Positions 39,701 through 53,330 of a stretch of 64,000 bases of DNA are shown here, piece after piece. Each line of letters starts with the position of its first letter. The stretch's first letter is position 1. This DNA comes from Vanilla planifolia (taxonomy: Eukaryota > Streptophyta > Magnoliopsida > Asparagales > Orchidaceae), in NCBI GenBank assembly GCA_023846275.1, contig JAIUJO010000071.1, positions 1,541,498-1,605,497 on the forward strand. Reading direction: 5' to 3'. The notes beneath the pieces were generated by a model. It saw nothing but the letters and a program-made list of their open reading frames with translations, did no database searches and was not told where the DNA came from. The position numbers and the translations under genes are program-made.

Positions 39701-42700
39701 TATAGTCGATCTCTTAAGTATTTATGAATATAACTTGCACATGTAACTTCACTTATTTAATAAAATATTTTACTTTGATTAAGTTATATTAATATTTTAC
39801 ATTTTCACAATGCTTCCACTTTGTAATTTTACATTGCTTAAATTAAACCCATTTCAATTTCAATATATGTTTACTTAAAATTATTATAATAATTTTTTGT
39901 TATTATTCTTAGTTATTTTGGTAAATCATAATAATTTTAAATGTGGCTGACCAAGACAAAACAAATGTTCTTAGAAATATCTCAATAAGATCTATCAAAA
40001 CAAGTATTGAATCCTATATTTTTTTAAAATATTTTTAGTTTTCTATTATTTTTCAATTCTTTATTGGTAATTTAGACTCATAACTAATTTAATGATCAAG
40101 GATGTTCTACTCGTCCACCTTGATTACCTAGAGCATGAGTTTCCTACAAAATCTTTTATATTTCTTCAAATTGTTCACTTTGATTTGGTATGCTAATTTG
40201 TAACTCCAAATCTCCTTGTATGTCACATTTAGAGCTCTTTGATTTGGTTATATTATATTTCCTTAATTAATAAAATATTAATGAAATATTTTTTACAATT
40301 TTTTATTATTTAATTTTAGAATTTCCATTATTTGAAATGAGATAAAATCGACAAAAAAATTTTGTTGGACTCATCTCAATGATGTCACTTTTGTAGGGCT
40401 TTTTAAGAATTACAAGAAACATCAATTGAAGATTTATTTAATGATCGAGCCTATTACCCTTAATATTCTTAGTATCTTGGAATAAAACTTTTTTGCACTA
40501 TTTATCTTATTTTCTTGATTTTTTTGCTTTCATTTTGTCATATTACTATGAAGCTCTATTTCTCCTCCCTTGAAATCATTACATTACATTTATTAGGTTA
40601 GATTACGTTGCTTCAATTTTTCTCATTTTAGTTTTAAAATATATTTACTTAAAAGTAAAATTATACTTTTTTATTAGTTATGCTAATATATTTTTTTAAA
40701 ATCATACAAATTCTTAATGATGATGGGTTGCAAAGATGGAAAGTCTATAAGCTCCTCTCCAAGAGCCCTAATCAATTAAATATTTATTTTTATATTCGTA
40801 AACATTTTACTTTGAAATGTTTTGTCACATATTTTGGGAGATTTTAATTCCTACAATATTTAATGATTTAGGATGTTACATTTGAACTCTTTAGTATTTT
40901 GGATTGAAACATTTTTTTTTAATTTATCTCAATTATTTTTAAAATATTTTCTATTATTTGGTTATATTATTTTTTACTTCTAAATCTACTCTTGTGTGAG
41001 TCATTAACATAATTTTATTATTTAATATATATTTACTTAATATTTTAAAATTTTATTTATTATTATTTATGATTATTTATAGTAATTCAAAATGTTGTCT
41101 AATTAAGATAAAACATGCATCATTGGACTCGTGTTTATAGTCCTTATAAATTATATATCCATTTATTTATTTTGAAATATTTTATTTTCTTATCTTTAGG
41201 TACAGTTGATGAGCAATTTTTATTCATAACTAAGATGGGAAATGAGGATGTTACACTCAATCTCTATAGTATTTGTCAATGTAACAATTTCATAAAAGTT
41301 ATCTCAGTTCGTCAATTTTTGGATTTTATTTGATTGTGTCAATTTAAAACACTAATTCTCCTCACATGTGAACTTTACATCAGTTTAAATTAGTTAGATT
41401 ATATTGCTTCAGTTATCTCAATTTAGCTCCAATATATATTTACTTCTTACATTAAATAACAATTTATAATTATTTTTTCTCATTTAATTTGGTAATTATA
41501 AGATACATGAAATGAGGTTTGACTTACATGAAAAAAAATATTTTTGGGCTCATGTCCATGAGCTCTATTCAATTAAATATTCATTCCAAAATTTTGAAAA
41601 CTTTTATTTTCAAAACATTTTGTATGCACCTTGAGATATCACAATTCCTAATGTATTTGATGATATGGATGTTACAATATATCTCCACAATATCTTGGAA
41701 TACAACATTCTATACAATTTTTCTCATTTTATTAAAATGTTTTAATTATAATCAATTATATTATTAATTCTACGCTTTTTCTCATATGACATTTACATTG
41801 TTATCTTTAGGTTACAAGGCATTTCAAATTTCCTCATCTTAGCTTTAAGGTATATTTACTTAATATTAAAAAAATAGTATTTATTTTTATTTACTTTTGC
41901 AATTCCTATAAAGTTTGATCGAGAAAAAAAAAAGGCGGTTGTCCCATCTAGACAAGCTATATCCAATAAAATATTTATTTACATATTTTGAAATATTTTA
42001 CTTTCAAGGGCCTTTGTATATTTTTTTAGACATTTTGATTCATATCTGATTTGGTAATTAAGAATTGTAAAATTCAAGTCTATAGTTTCTTGTAGTGCAT
42101 CTTTTCTATAAACTTCATTTATATTATTAAAATATTTTCCTTTTATTTGAATGCGTTGCTATGGAACTCTAATTCTTCTCTCATGTGCCATTATAGTGTC
42201 CTAATTTTGTTATAATCTATTGCATCAATTAATCTTATTTAAGCATTATTTTATGTTTACGAAAAGTTAAAATAATCATTTATTATTGTCAATGACACAT
42301 AATATCGTAATTCATGATAATTTCTATTGTGGTCAAATGAGACAAAACAAAAGTCATCTAACTAGCCAAAATGAGCTCTACTCAATAAAATATTTATTTT
42401 TATATATTTTTTAAAGAATTTATTTTCAAGGGTTGTAGCACATTTGATAAGATATTTTACTTTGTATATAATTTGATGATTGAGAAAGTTATACAAATTA
42501 TCTTATTTATTGAACTTTTTTTTTAATTTTGTTATATTTTTATGAAACTCTAATTCTCTTCGTATGTGTCTTATGCATCACTTTGATTTAGTTATATTAT
42601 AAACCTTTAGTTTATCTTATTTTAGCTTTAATATATTTTCTTAAAATTAAAATAATAATCTATTATTATTTATACATTCTTACTTTGGTAATTCATAATA

Positions 42701-42876
42701 ACTTTAGATGATGCCTAATAAAGGTGAAACAAATGTTTTTGGACTTTTCTTGTTAAGCTCAATTGAATTAAAGATTTATTTCATTTTTTTAAATACTTTT
42801 ATTTCTAAAGTTTTGTCAACCTTTTAGAAGAATTTCAAATTATACTAATTTGATAATAAAAACTGTTACATTTGAT

Positions 42877-44375
42877 GGAATTGGAAAAAAGTGGAAAGAA
42901 AATTGCTATGAAAATAAGTACAAATAAATTCTTATGAATAAAAAACTCAATAAAGCATAATTAATTTAATTTAGTTATCTATAGAATAAGAAAATGGGAG
43001 CTTAGTTTATTGCATGATTAATCATGAAATTTGGAGCTCATTGAAGAAAGGTGCAGTGTAAGGAGAGGAGAACTAGCAATGGCTACAAATTTCCTGAACA
43101 TTGTGACTTGAGATTTTTTTCTTTGGAATTTTGTAAAAGCTTTCATAAATTAATATCACTAAAAAAACATCTCTTATTTATAGAACTTTCTAATGACTAA
43201 AAGCACTTACCAAACACCTTATTTAGCCATTCCATTTCTACTTTCATAGCTTTTAATTAGAAAAATTAAATTTTAAAAAAGTGCCAATAGCTTGAAATGA
43301 TGCGTAAAATAACTATTTTCTAGAGCTATTGGATAAGACCAAACCACGACCTTGATCCTGGAAAACTACGTGAGCAAACAAATGTAATTTAATCCATTTC
43401 CTTCTTTAGAAAGAAAATTTTTATGTGGGTTCATAGAACAAAATGATTTCACAGTTTGATTAACTTGTGAATTAGAAGAAAAATGCACCATGTGACTAAG
43501 AATTTGTGCTATTAAACTCTTGTTGGAATTAGAGCTTCTGGAAACTTAAAAACGACTATGGTTGTTCGTTCATGAAATTTGTGATCGGACATGTCACATC
43601 ACTCTCACAACACTGGAGTTCGTTGCATAATAAAAGCAATATTTTTAGTCCCATATGTTACATTTGAAAAGCTCGTTTCTCCGTATAAGCATCTTGGTGC
43701 ATGTTAGAAGTGGCCAAAGTTTTAAGTTGACTGCCTCCTAGTTCATGTAAGACTTAATCACCAATTGTTACCAATAATCAAAAGAATAAATACATATTTG
43801 GAGAGCAATGTCACAATCCTAGCTAAATTGAAATGTGTTTGAGATGGAAATAATTCCAAATATGTTCGAAGTTGATTCCCCTGACCTAAGCCAAACACTA
43901 TAATGAAGCGGAAAATATTGATAAAAATTTAAAAGAGATTAGGTGAATTGGAATTATTTTTTTAATTTATTTATTTTCATTTATTATATAATTTATTACT
44001 AAAGCAAAATTTTGAGGATGCTAATAAAAAATTAGGAAATGTGAATCATGATATTGGATGATGAACAAGGATATTAGAATTGAAATTTAATTATTTTTTA
44101 TGTGCCTTCAAGAAATATATTTAATAAATTTTAACATTCTAAAAGTAAAATTAAAATACCAAAAAATAATGTCACAAACAATCCTTGGTGGTTTGTGAGC
44201 TCAACCAAGATCGTTTTAATAGGATTTTTTTTTTATTCTCTTTTCTTTAAATTGTCCCATGAAAATGAGCATAAGCTATTTAGATTCTAAAATTTTAACA
44301 AAAAAAATTCTTTAGAAATATTTAAGATTTGTTATCATTAAATAAAGCATCATGGCTTGTGGTTAATACCATAGC
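42877..44375. other. Non-repeat sequence at the right inversion breakpoint
   Basis: About 1.5 kb without array landmarks between the reverse block and the last forward block. Composition is more balanced between 43,330 and 43,900. A short ATG in a good plant start context (agcaatggc, near 43,079) opens only ten codons. Read on the minus strand, 43,560-43,760 has words such as cggagaaacgagc and catatgggactaaaaat that resemble the non-coding text of plant LTRs, but I could not pair it with a second LTR. No gene recognised. Confidence 0.5.
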
Positions 44376-46778
44376 AAATTTAGATAGAGATCATCAAGAA
44401 CAATCTAATGATGACTATTTTGTCATGATTAAAGCTTGTTTGGAATTCCTAAGAATTATCAAATTAAAAAAGGATTAATAATAAACTTATTATTTTAATA
44501 ATAAGTAAATATATATCAAAGTCAAAATAAGATAATTTAAAGTAATATAATATAAATAAATAAAAGTAATGTGAAAGTCACAAGACAAGAAAATTATAGT
44601 TTGATAGTAGTATAATTAAATCAAAGAATAATATTTGAATGAATGAGATAAATTATACAAGAAAACTACAATCCAAGATGCGAGGTAGATGGAGTATAAC
44701 ATCACTAATTATCAAAAATGGTACGAATAGAAGTGTAATGTCATTATTACAAAATTACAAACAAAAAATTAAAAAAATAAAAAGCAATATTTAATTGAAT
44801 AATGCTCTTCGAGAAGAGTCCAACCACATTTTTTCATCTTCAATACTCTTTGTTAAAATTACTGTAAATTATTAAAGTAGGTTAACATAAATAATGATAA
44901 ATTATTATTTTTTCCATTAAAATAATAGAATTCAAAGCTAAAATAAGACATATTAAACCATTGTAATAAAATTAAATGAAAGTGATGAGATGGTCATTGA
45001 TAGGAGAATTAGAGATTTATATTAATGTAAGAAAAATAATGTAAAAAATTTCAAGAAATGTGTTAAATTATATAGGAAAGCTTCATTCAATGATAAAAAG
45101 AGATCAAGTGCAAGACTCTTGATCATCAAATCATGTAAGAGTGTAAATGAGTCATAAAACATAGCAAAACTCTAAAAGATAAAATATAAAAATAAGGATT
45201 TAAATAGGTAGGGCACATAATATATTCATTAGAATATAACAAAATCAAAGTAGAAAAATTAAAGAAATTAAATAAATTATGTAAGAATCTTGCATTCCAA
45301 CACACTAAAGAGATCATGTGTAGTTTCCTCAATCAACAAATTGAGAATGAATGAAAATGCCATTTAAAATATGCCAAAATATTTTAAAATATTATTTAAG
45401 AAAGTAAAATAAATATTTACTTAGATTGAGATTTTTGACATGTGTCCAATATTGTTTACTTCATCTTAATTGGACATAAGCTAGAGTTTCATGGAATTAA
45501 AAAATAAATAAGAATAAATAGTAATAAATTATTATTTGAAAATTAAGTAAATATATAATATATCTAAAATAAGATAAATTATAAAAGTGTAATGATACAA
45601 AATCAAAGTAATGTGAAAGTTACTTGATATGAAAATTATAGTTTAACAGAAATATAACAAATTCAAAGCAAAATATTTGAAGAAATAAGATGAATCATAT
45701 AGGAAAGCTACATTCTAAGTTGCTGAAGAGAAAGATAGTAATATCCTCAATCATCAAATAAGACACAAATAGAAATGTCTCCTAAAGTGTGACAAAATAC
45801 AATAAAATAATATTTTTAAATATATAAATGTACCTTTAATTTGATAAAGAGCATCAAGGTAAGCCCAATGATGTTTGATTTGTCCTGATTTGACCTTGCT
45901 TGGATTATTAAAAATTATTAAGATAAATTAAAATAAATAATAACAAATTATTACTTTATTATTAAGTAATTATATATTTAAACTAAAATATGATAAATTG
46001 ATGAAATATAACATAACAAAATCAAATCAATATAAAGGTCAAAGTAAAAGATAATTGGAGTTAAATAGTGATATGTCCAAATCAAAGCAAGGAGAAATGA
46101 GATAGGTTATATTAAAAAGTTTCATTGGAAGATTCTTAGATGATTGAGTGCAAAATCTTCAATTGTAAAATTACGTTGAAATAAAAATTTCTTATAAAAT
46201 ATGCCAAAAGACTAGAAAAATAATTTTTTAAAAATATAAAAATGATTCTTAATTTGATAAAGCATCTCAAAGACAAATGTGAAGACATTTCTATGGCCTT
46301 GATCAATCCTTATTTGAAATTTTTAGGAATTATAAAATTAAATATAAGTAAATAATAAAAAATTATTATTTTTAATATTATGTATATATATATATATATT
46401 AAAGTTAAAATGAGATTATTTGATGTAATTTTAGATAACCAAATGAAAGAAATTTAAATGTCATAAGTAAGGAGATTTAGACTTAAATAGTAAGATAACT
46501 AAATCAAAGCAAAACCTTTGGATAAATGAAATACATTATCTTGAAAAATGTATCGAATCCTAAAACACGTAAATAATTATTTTATTATTAGGTAAATTTA
46601 TTATTGTACTAAAAAAAGGTAAGTTGGAGCAATATAATATAACCAAATCAAAGATATGTAAGTATCACATGAGAGGACAATTAGAGTTCACATTAATATA
46701 AATAAATCAAAGAGAAAAATTTGAAGAAATGACATAAATCGTAATAAAAAGTTGCATTATAGTACTTAAAGAAGATCA
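44376..46778 (+). repeat. Diverged ~420-bp tandem repeat array, forward block 2
   Basis: About six forward units. The block starts in the aatttagatagagatcat landmark, which directly continues the phase at which the reverse block would end if flipped. Clear landmarks include tcaatcatcaaataagacac near 45,748 and ataaccaaatcaaag near 46,640. It ends near 46,778 (gttgcattatagtacttaaag). Confidence 0.8.
46383..46399. repeat. Short (TA)n microsatellite in forward block 2
   Basis: TA run of about eight units where the unit's aaatatatatt landmark lies, so it probably grew from that landmark. Confidence 0.85.
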
Positions 46779-49700
46779 AAACAATATTTTATTTTCATTA
46801 TTGATGTTAACTTAACATAAAAATAATATTTCATGGTATTATATGTTTTGTCAATATTGAAAATAAAAAATGTTACCTCAAATTAAAAATTTTAGAACCT
46901 AACAATACATGTATGAACTCAAGATTTGCTTAAAGTAGATCCTAATTAAAAAAAATTTAGCATTGAAGTTCTCAAAATTTTTAGCATTAATTTGTTATTT
47001 CAATCGAAATAATGATATAAATTTACTTTACTCAATTATCATAAAGTACTCATGCCTGTAAAAAAGAAATCTCAACATCAAATTTTCATTTCATTGGATG
47101 TATAATTTATTTATAGAAGTAGTCATCCCATTAAAACTTTGGTTTTCATAAGCAATCGAGATCCCTTTTCTTGTTCATTAAAATTCAATTCTTTTGGGAA
47201 AATCACATAATAAAAGCTGTATTTAACCTCCAAAACAGCAACATCATGAACAAATTAGACATTTAAGATTTTGATTTCATCATGCAAAACCATGAAATTA
47301 ATCATATTTATATAGTGAGTTTTAGCCACATAATTTCTTTATATTCCAATAGAAAAAAATTGCAACTATTAAAGGTCTTCACTTAACCATTTACTGAAAA
47401 CTTTATGATTATTTATGTTATAACATTAGCTTGAATATTGTAAGCACAATTTGATGATAGCATCATAAAATTTTAGTCATGCTTGTTACACAATTTCTAA
47501 AAAGCTAATTTGTAAAGTTGATGCTTGATTCAAGAAGGCAATTCCAAGTAAATATCAACATGCATTTTAACTATTAAACGGAAATATGATGACGTGGTTA
47601 CCATCATGATAGGCAAAGTTGAATATGTAAACCCTTAGCTTTATGATAAGAGAGCAATAAATCTTAGACCAAATTCTATTTGCATGCTTCAAGGATATCT
47701 ACTTAATATTTATTATTCTAATATGCTTTTAGGTTTTTATGCTAAACTAATGATTCCTTACCATAGAAACTAAGTAAATGCCTACACAAAATGTGGGTAT
47801 TCTCTTCCTCTTAGAGCAAGCTTGAGATCCCACTTTTTCTTATTGTTAGCTTCTTTTCCCTAGCTTTTCTCAAGCAGGTCATCTTAGAAGTGCTCATGAC
47901 TAGAAGGTAATAAAATGTCTAGCCTTACTACATCTTTAGACAGTATATAGCTAATGATATAATCCTTAAATCATTGAATATCTTGTTAGAATAGTTAAGA
48001 TATATCACCATATCTTTCTATTAAGGACTCATGCATTCTAGTGTTTGTGTTTCTCTTAAATTTATTTTGTCTTTGAAATCCCTAACAAAGTTTCATTTCT
48101 TAGATCTTAAAAAACTTTATTTCCAATGGCTAGGATCTAAAGAAACTCATATGAAGTGCTCAATTTATTCCATTTTAAATTTTACAATAGTACAATAGCT
48201 ATTATTGTATTATATGATGTGCTAAATATGTCTTAACTAACTGTTAACCACACTAGTCTTAACTGTATGACCCTAAACTTTGTACAACTATATTGACATA
48301 CTAATTTTCATATCATAACCTATTGGTCTTCTATATCTAATTCTTCTCTTAGCCTTATCAACCAAATTAGATTATAGTAATCATGGTATACAATCTACAA
48401 CTCATTATTTTTTACTTGCTAGGTATATAATAATTTTCTTTTCTTATTATCATACATTTATGATCCTTGTTTTCATACTTATTGTTGAACAATTAACACT
48501 TTTACAAAATTTATTTCCAATGCAGCAAAACTTTTTTATTTATGGATTCCTATGAGCAAAATACATGATGTTTTAAAAAGAGTTTTGTGCATTAACAAAT
48601 TGGACTTTGAAAAAAAGTAAGAACTACATAATTTTTATAAGTTTATTATGTGTTGTCCTTTAATATCTAGAACATTATTCATATTTTTAGAAGACCATAG
48701 AGTTCATACAATAAGTGATTCAAAAATAAACACTAATACATGGCATATCAATTTTGAATTAATGTTTAAGAGCTAAATTTCTTGAGTATGTCCATTGTGT
48801 TTTAGTTTATTATTTTTAAGGAAAGAAGATAGACATAAAAATATAATCTATAAATATTGATGTACATTGTTTTCTACATATTGCAAGGTGAAAAATTTTC
48901 AAAATAACATACACAGATGCAATCCAATATAACACTAAACTTCTGTATGATAATAGATTATCGATTATGGTACATTTTGTTTAGAGAGGAATCTCATGAC
49001 ACAATGTAAGATTACCATTTTATCAAGAATGCCTTTAAAATTTGTTGCAATTGAAAGTTCTTATTATCATATTTATGGATAAGAAAATATCCTTAGAGAA
49101 GTGGCAACCTTAATTGGATGAGTTTAGGATGATATTAAGCAAAAGTTATCAATATAATTAACCCTTAAATCCATAAGAACAAAATGCATGAATGGACAAC
49201 CAATTCATATACCTTGAAAATTAGTTGTTTCATTTTTTCCAAAACTCATCATCATTTAAATTTCCTATTACTATTGGAAACTTGTGTTACAAAGCAAATC
49301 TTTGTGGTTCATTTCATTTCTTCTTCCTTATACTCAAATTCTATAATCTTTTCTTTTTAAATACTTTCCATGACCAAGGCACATGTCTCATTTGGCTAGC
49401 AAACATATGCTATTTTCTCTTTTTCTATTCATAATTCTTGTATATTTTAACAAATAAGTAAGTTTGATTATAATTGTGCCTTTGTGGAGAATAATATTGT
49501 ATGATAGTAGAAGTTGACATAGTACATTGTAGGGAAAATTTCAATAAGTGACTAGTAATGAATATTGTATACTACTATTTTGGTTAATACTGTGGTACCA
49601 TTGGTTAACAAAAGTAATCAAGATTTAATTATGAATAAGCTATTACAGTGGATGTTGGTCATAGCAATACAACTTTGTCATGACATAAGTATGATAATGT

Positions 49701-50798
49701 AAAGAGCAATATAGATATTTGCATATGATATTGCCAACAAACAACAAGTTTGTATTGAACAACATGAACATAGAAGAACATATGATGAGATTTAGTATAA
49801 CAAGGAGAGAAATGTGATCAATTACAAAACTTAATTAACATGACTAACTATGATAGTGTACAATGGTATTAATGAAAAAATGGAGGTAATGCTATGGTCA
49901 CACAAATGTGATGTCATGGATCATACAAGTATAATAATACGGATGAGGAAATGGTCCAAGTTTAGTGGGCTGAGTTTCATACAGTACAATTAGTACTAAC
50001 TTATAAATATCATTAAGATAAGGGTGGTGTTGGATAGTAGAATCATGACAATATGACATGAGAAATGTGTGTATAGTGTATTATCATGCACAAGTAGTAG
50101 AATGGTATACATACAATCAGTTGAATTAATAATTGATAAAGGGAGATTTAGTATGATGTAGAGTACAAAACTATTATAGTATAACTATAATATGGAGAAC
50201 TTAATAAACTCAATTTTTATTTTAGCTTCTTTTAATCCCAGCTATAGGAATTATGGTGCTCTAAATCTAAATTTGGAAACAATTTCAATAAAGGAGCTGA
50301 CATTTAGATTAAGGGATTCAAACCATGTTATTAGCATTGCCTAATAATAGTCATGGATATTTTTGCATTATTAGCTTATAAACCCAACATATTTTCTATG
50401 TTATATTGATAATACAGAAAAGGAGGAGAAAGAGTGTGGCATGAGTTAGAAGAGGTAAAGGAATCATAAGACATAAGGGAAGAAAATCATACGCTTGGAT
50501 ATGTCCACTCAAATAATAAAGTTGGATGAATGTGAAGATTATACAACTAAATGTAACTAACTTCTAAGTGAAACAATTGACTATTTTGATAATATTTGCT
50601 ATTTGTAGTCATGATTAGGATAAGATATATTATACACTTCCTCTTGATTTATAATTTTAAGAGATGAATAGAGTATGATTAAGACTTGTTTATTTAAATT
50701 ATTTATTTATTATCATGCTTAAGTATTTAATTTATTTTATTTAACATATAGATTTCTTAGAATAATAAATTGTCCATGATATTCACGTTCAAGTAAAA
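46779..50798. other. Unassigned region between array and Copia element
   Basis: About 4 kb with no array landmarks, recognisable domain or long frame. The longest frame (49,225-49,434, plus) is 69 codons and hydrophobic and shows no family features. The stretch 49,490-50,180 is notably purine-rich on the plus strand with scattered gatagta/gtacaat-type words. Probably old degraded mobile-element DNA, but nothing in the sequence proves that. Confidence 0.5.
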
Positions 50799-52341
50799 TG
50801 CGTATGTGGGAATCCCACAAGAGGATGTTAAGTTAAGGGTTTAAAATATTTTTTCTATTTTTTAGAATATATTTATCTTCCAAACATTCTTTATAAAAAT
50901 AATTTAATATTTTTGGAAAATCTTGTTTTTAAAATTTATATAAATAACTTTTAATTCTTATGATCAAGAAAAAATTAAAAAGTTATATCAAAATGTTCAA
51001 GTAATTCAATTTAAACTTAGACATATGTCTTCCTCCTAACTTTGGTAAAATAAACATTGTTGTTATGAAAATTATAACATAAGATTTTGCCTTACGTTTG
51101 AGCTCAAACTTGTTACCTTTATGGGTTCAATATAACCCAAGATTTTGTGAGCTTATCCCAAACACAAGTTTTAATAAGATCAAACCAAAGTCAGTCTTTT
51201 ATAAATATCGAGCAAAACAACCCCAAATAAAAGCAAAATATAATAAGAACAAACTTTTGATAAAACATACAACTTCCTATGCTGGTTAATGAAAAAAACA
51301 AGGCATAACAAGGTTTGATCATAATGTGTGATTGCGAGATTTTACCCAAGTAAAATATCGTGTAACACATTGCTAGGATCTCAAAATTTTGTTAACATTT
51401 ATTATCTTCTTCATTGATAATGGTTAGGCTTTTACAAAAAAACGTATGATCATAGCTACTAAAAATCAAGGAAATGCAATTTTACAAGATGTTATCAAAT
51501 AACTTAAAAAGTTCTTCCAAACAACTTCTATAATGACAAATATAACAACTTTGAATTAATCAATAGATGGGATGGAATAAAGCCCTGGAATATGATCGGA
51601 GAATATGTAGCATATCAGATCAATGGTTGTAATAACAAAATAATTATTGCTGGTTCAATAAGGGAGGATTAGATTGGGCCATTCGATCACATTGTAAGCT
51701 AAATAAACCATTCAAATCACCCATAGTAAATGTTAGAACTATCAAAGTTGTATGTTTCAAAAAGGAGAGCTCTAAGATCATAGATTAAAGAAAAAGTTAA
51801 TTGATATGGCAAAGAGAATGCTAATAGTCTTAGAAAATTAGATGATGTTATGACATCCAATCAGAGTCTTGATACATTCCTTACAGTCTGGCCAACTGTT
51901 ATCTATCCAATCAACGATCAAACGATGCAAACTCAAGCCTGCATAGGCACTAAGGTGTTGGACATCTTAAAATGTTTGTCTTATAAGATAGGATATGAAA
52001 TGTATTTCATCTTCATAAAATGTTATGCACATGTGTAATGTGGGTCCAAAATTGGTTATCTCCCACTAGTGTGCTAATGATTTCATCACCAATGACACTC
52101 GTATCTTAAAGGTTTAACGTATGTGGGTTTTACTCAACCCATTGCATGCTTGTTAAATTTCTAACCAAATCAACCCTTCCTTTACCTTGCCCAATTTAGG
52201 CTCAAATCTACACCCTGTCTAAGATAGTGCTCGACCCTACCTGGTTCAAGTGGTTTGCTAAACCAAGAATTCTCAAGCCCACTCAGGCTTGATTGATGGG
52301 AGCGGATGACACTTAAGTTAGGCTTGGTGGTTAGGCTTAAA

Positions 52342-52380
<39 letters not shown>

Positions 52381-52978
52381 TGAAAATAGAATTATTTTTG
52401 TTAAATTTAATTTTTTTTAATTTAGCCAAAATATAATTTAGCAAAAATGGATAAATTAGATTTATTAAAGGAAAGGAGTAAGTGAACAAAAATTGTAACC
52501 AAAGATGTTTTTTAAATCAACTATTAAATAATTCAAATACTTAAGTAGGATTTGAAATTAATGCGAGTGGAGAGATGTTTCTTATGTTTAAAAGTAAACA
52601 AGTTAACATTATATCTTATAAAAAATGGGAACCTTTTCAAATTTTATGCAAATCTCTTAAATCTTTGTATCTTTTTAAACAATCAAAAGTACTTTGAAGA
52701 CCACTAATTTACCATATTTAAAAGTACATGGCTTGTCCTTCAAAACTAAACCGAATTTGTAGCAAATAAGTCCATTAGAACAAAATGTTAAATATTTTTT
52801 ACTTAGCTCATAAAACAAAATGGTGACCTATCAATTTGCCCATTTTCATTACAATAAGACATTCTTAGATAAACATATAATAAGTAAAACCATATATTTT
52901 ATAAATATTATTATTATAAGAGGTAATAAAAATGAGGAATGTAGTTTTCCTCTTACTTTATATCCTTCTTATTATTTA
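50799..52978 (-). repeat. 3' LTR of the Copia element (left copy)
   Basis: Collinear with the right LTR. Shared words include tataacccaagattttg versus tataacccaaaattttg (51,130 / 57,905), gattagattgggccatt versus gattagatttgggccat (51,668 / 58,516), tgttatgcacatgtgtaatg versus acattatgcacatttataatg (52,020 / 58,860) and ggagagatgtttcttatg versus ggagggatgtgtcttatg (52,570 / 59,256). The outer edge is set where similarity starts at aaaatgcgtatg. It is about 2.2 kb, longer than the right copy mainly because of a segment with a TA run at about 52,285-52,440. The frames at 51,098-51,289 and 51,850-52,038 lie in the LTR and are not genes. Confidence 0.75.
52285..52440. repeat. Extra segment with (TA)n run inside the left LTR
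   Basis: The right LTR passes straight from ctaaggaccactc to gtcaaatttaccaaagg (near 59,115-59,145). The left LTR has about 150 bp more at this point, including an uninterrupted TA dinucleotide run at 52,344-52,374 and an AT-rich tail. It arose either as an insertion here or as a deletion in the other LTR. Confidence 0.6.
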
Positions 52979-52987
52979 CTTCCCCTC
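52979..52987 (-). other. Polypurine tract of the Copia element
   Basis: Reads gaggggaag on the minus strand, directly inside the left LTR, where plus-strand DNA synthesis would be primed in a minus-strand element. Its place next to the end of LTR similarity supports the LTR boundary. Confidence 0.55.
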
Positions 52988-53079
52988 AATTTGTGACTAT
53001 TCTAAATTTTATCTAAATTGTGATCATTATCCTTCTTTAGAACCACAAAAAAGTAGGTATAATAAAAAAATTATATTAC

Positions 53080-53330
53080 GCCAAGGTGTTGTCTTATAAT
53101 TTTAAATTGAGTTATTGGAAGTAATTTAGTGAACATATTCTAATTTTACTAAGCCTTTAGGTACTTGATCTCAAATAACATGATGTCTTATGTTTAGATG
53201 CTTGGTCCTAAAATGATTAACTTGGTTCTTTGAATAGGTAAACGAACTAGTATTATTAATTCTATTAGAAATATGTTTGAGACCTAAACCATAATCTAGA
53301 AATTTTCATCCTAAAAGTAACACTTGAGCA
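53080..53330 (-). pseudogene. Copia RNase H remnant
   Basis: On the minus strand, a frame at 53,158-53,208 reads TKHLNIRHHVI, stop, DQVP, and just before it SFTYSKNQVNHFR (53,209-53,250). This is the familiar C-terminal RNase H sequence of plant Copia elements (SKNPV-type turn followed by a T-K-H-I/L-x-I-R-x-H stretch). It would degrade RNA in the RNA:DNA hybrid during reverse transcription. At least one internal stop and neighbouring frame loss make it non-functional. It lies downstream of the reverse transcriptase, as expected. Confidence 0.8.

Larger units (their letters stand above)
26215..42876 (-). repeat. Diverged ~420-bp tandem repeat array, reverse block
   Basis: About 40 degenerate units of the same family in the opposite orientation. 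Landmarks are now the complements: ctttgatttggttatatta, aatttatctcatttc, gatgatcgaggatgttac, cttagtatcttggaatgcaac and atgagctctatctaattaaa. The block begins at aagcattatcaaattaaat and ends at gttacatttgat. Small unit-internal losses and fillers occur, for example near 32,070-32,130, 39,545-39,565 and 40,380-40,400. I see no genes in it; frames of 60-82 codons are repeat shadows. Confidence 0.85.

Noticed and set aside
26215..42876. Reverse block as an independent second satellite.
   Set aside because: Its landmarks are exact complements of the forward unit in the same order, and junction phase fits inversion of the same array.
43070..43115. Gene start: ATGGCTAC in a good plant context (agcaatggc).
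   Set aside because: The frame stops after ten codons and no plausible continuing exon was seen.
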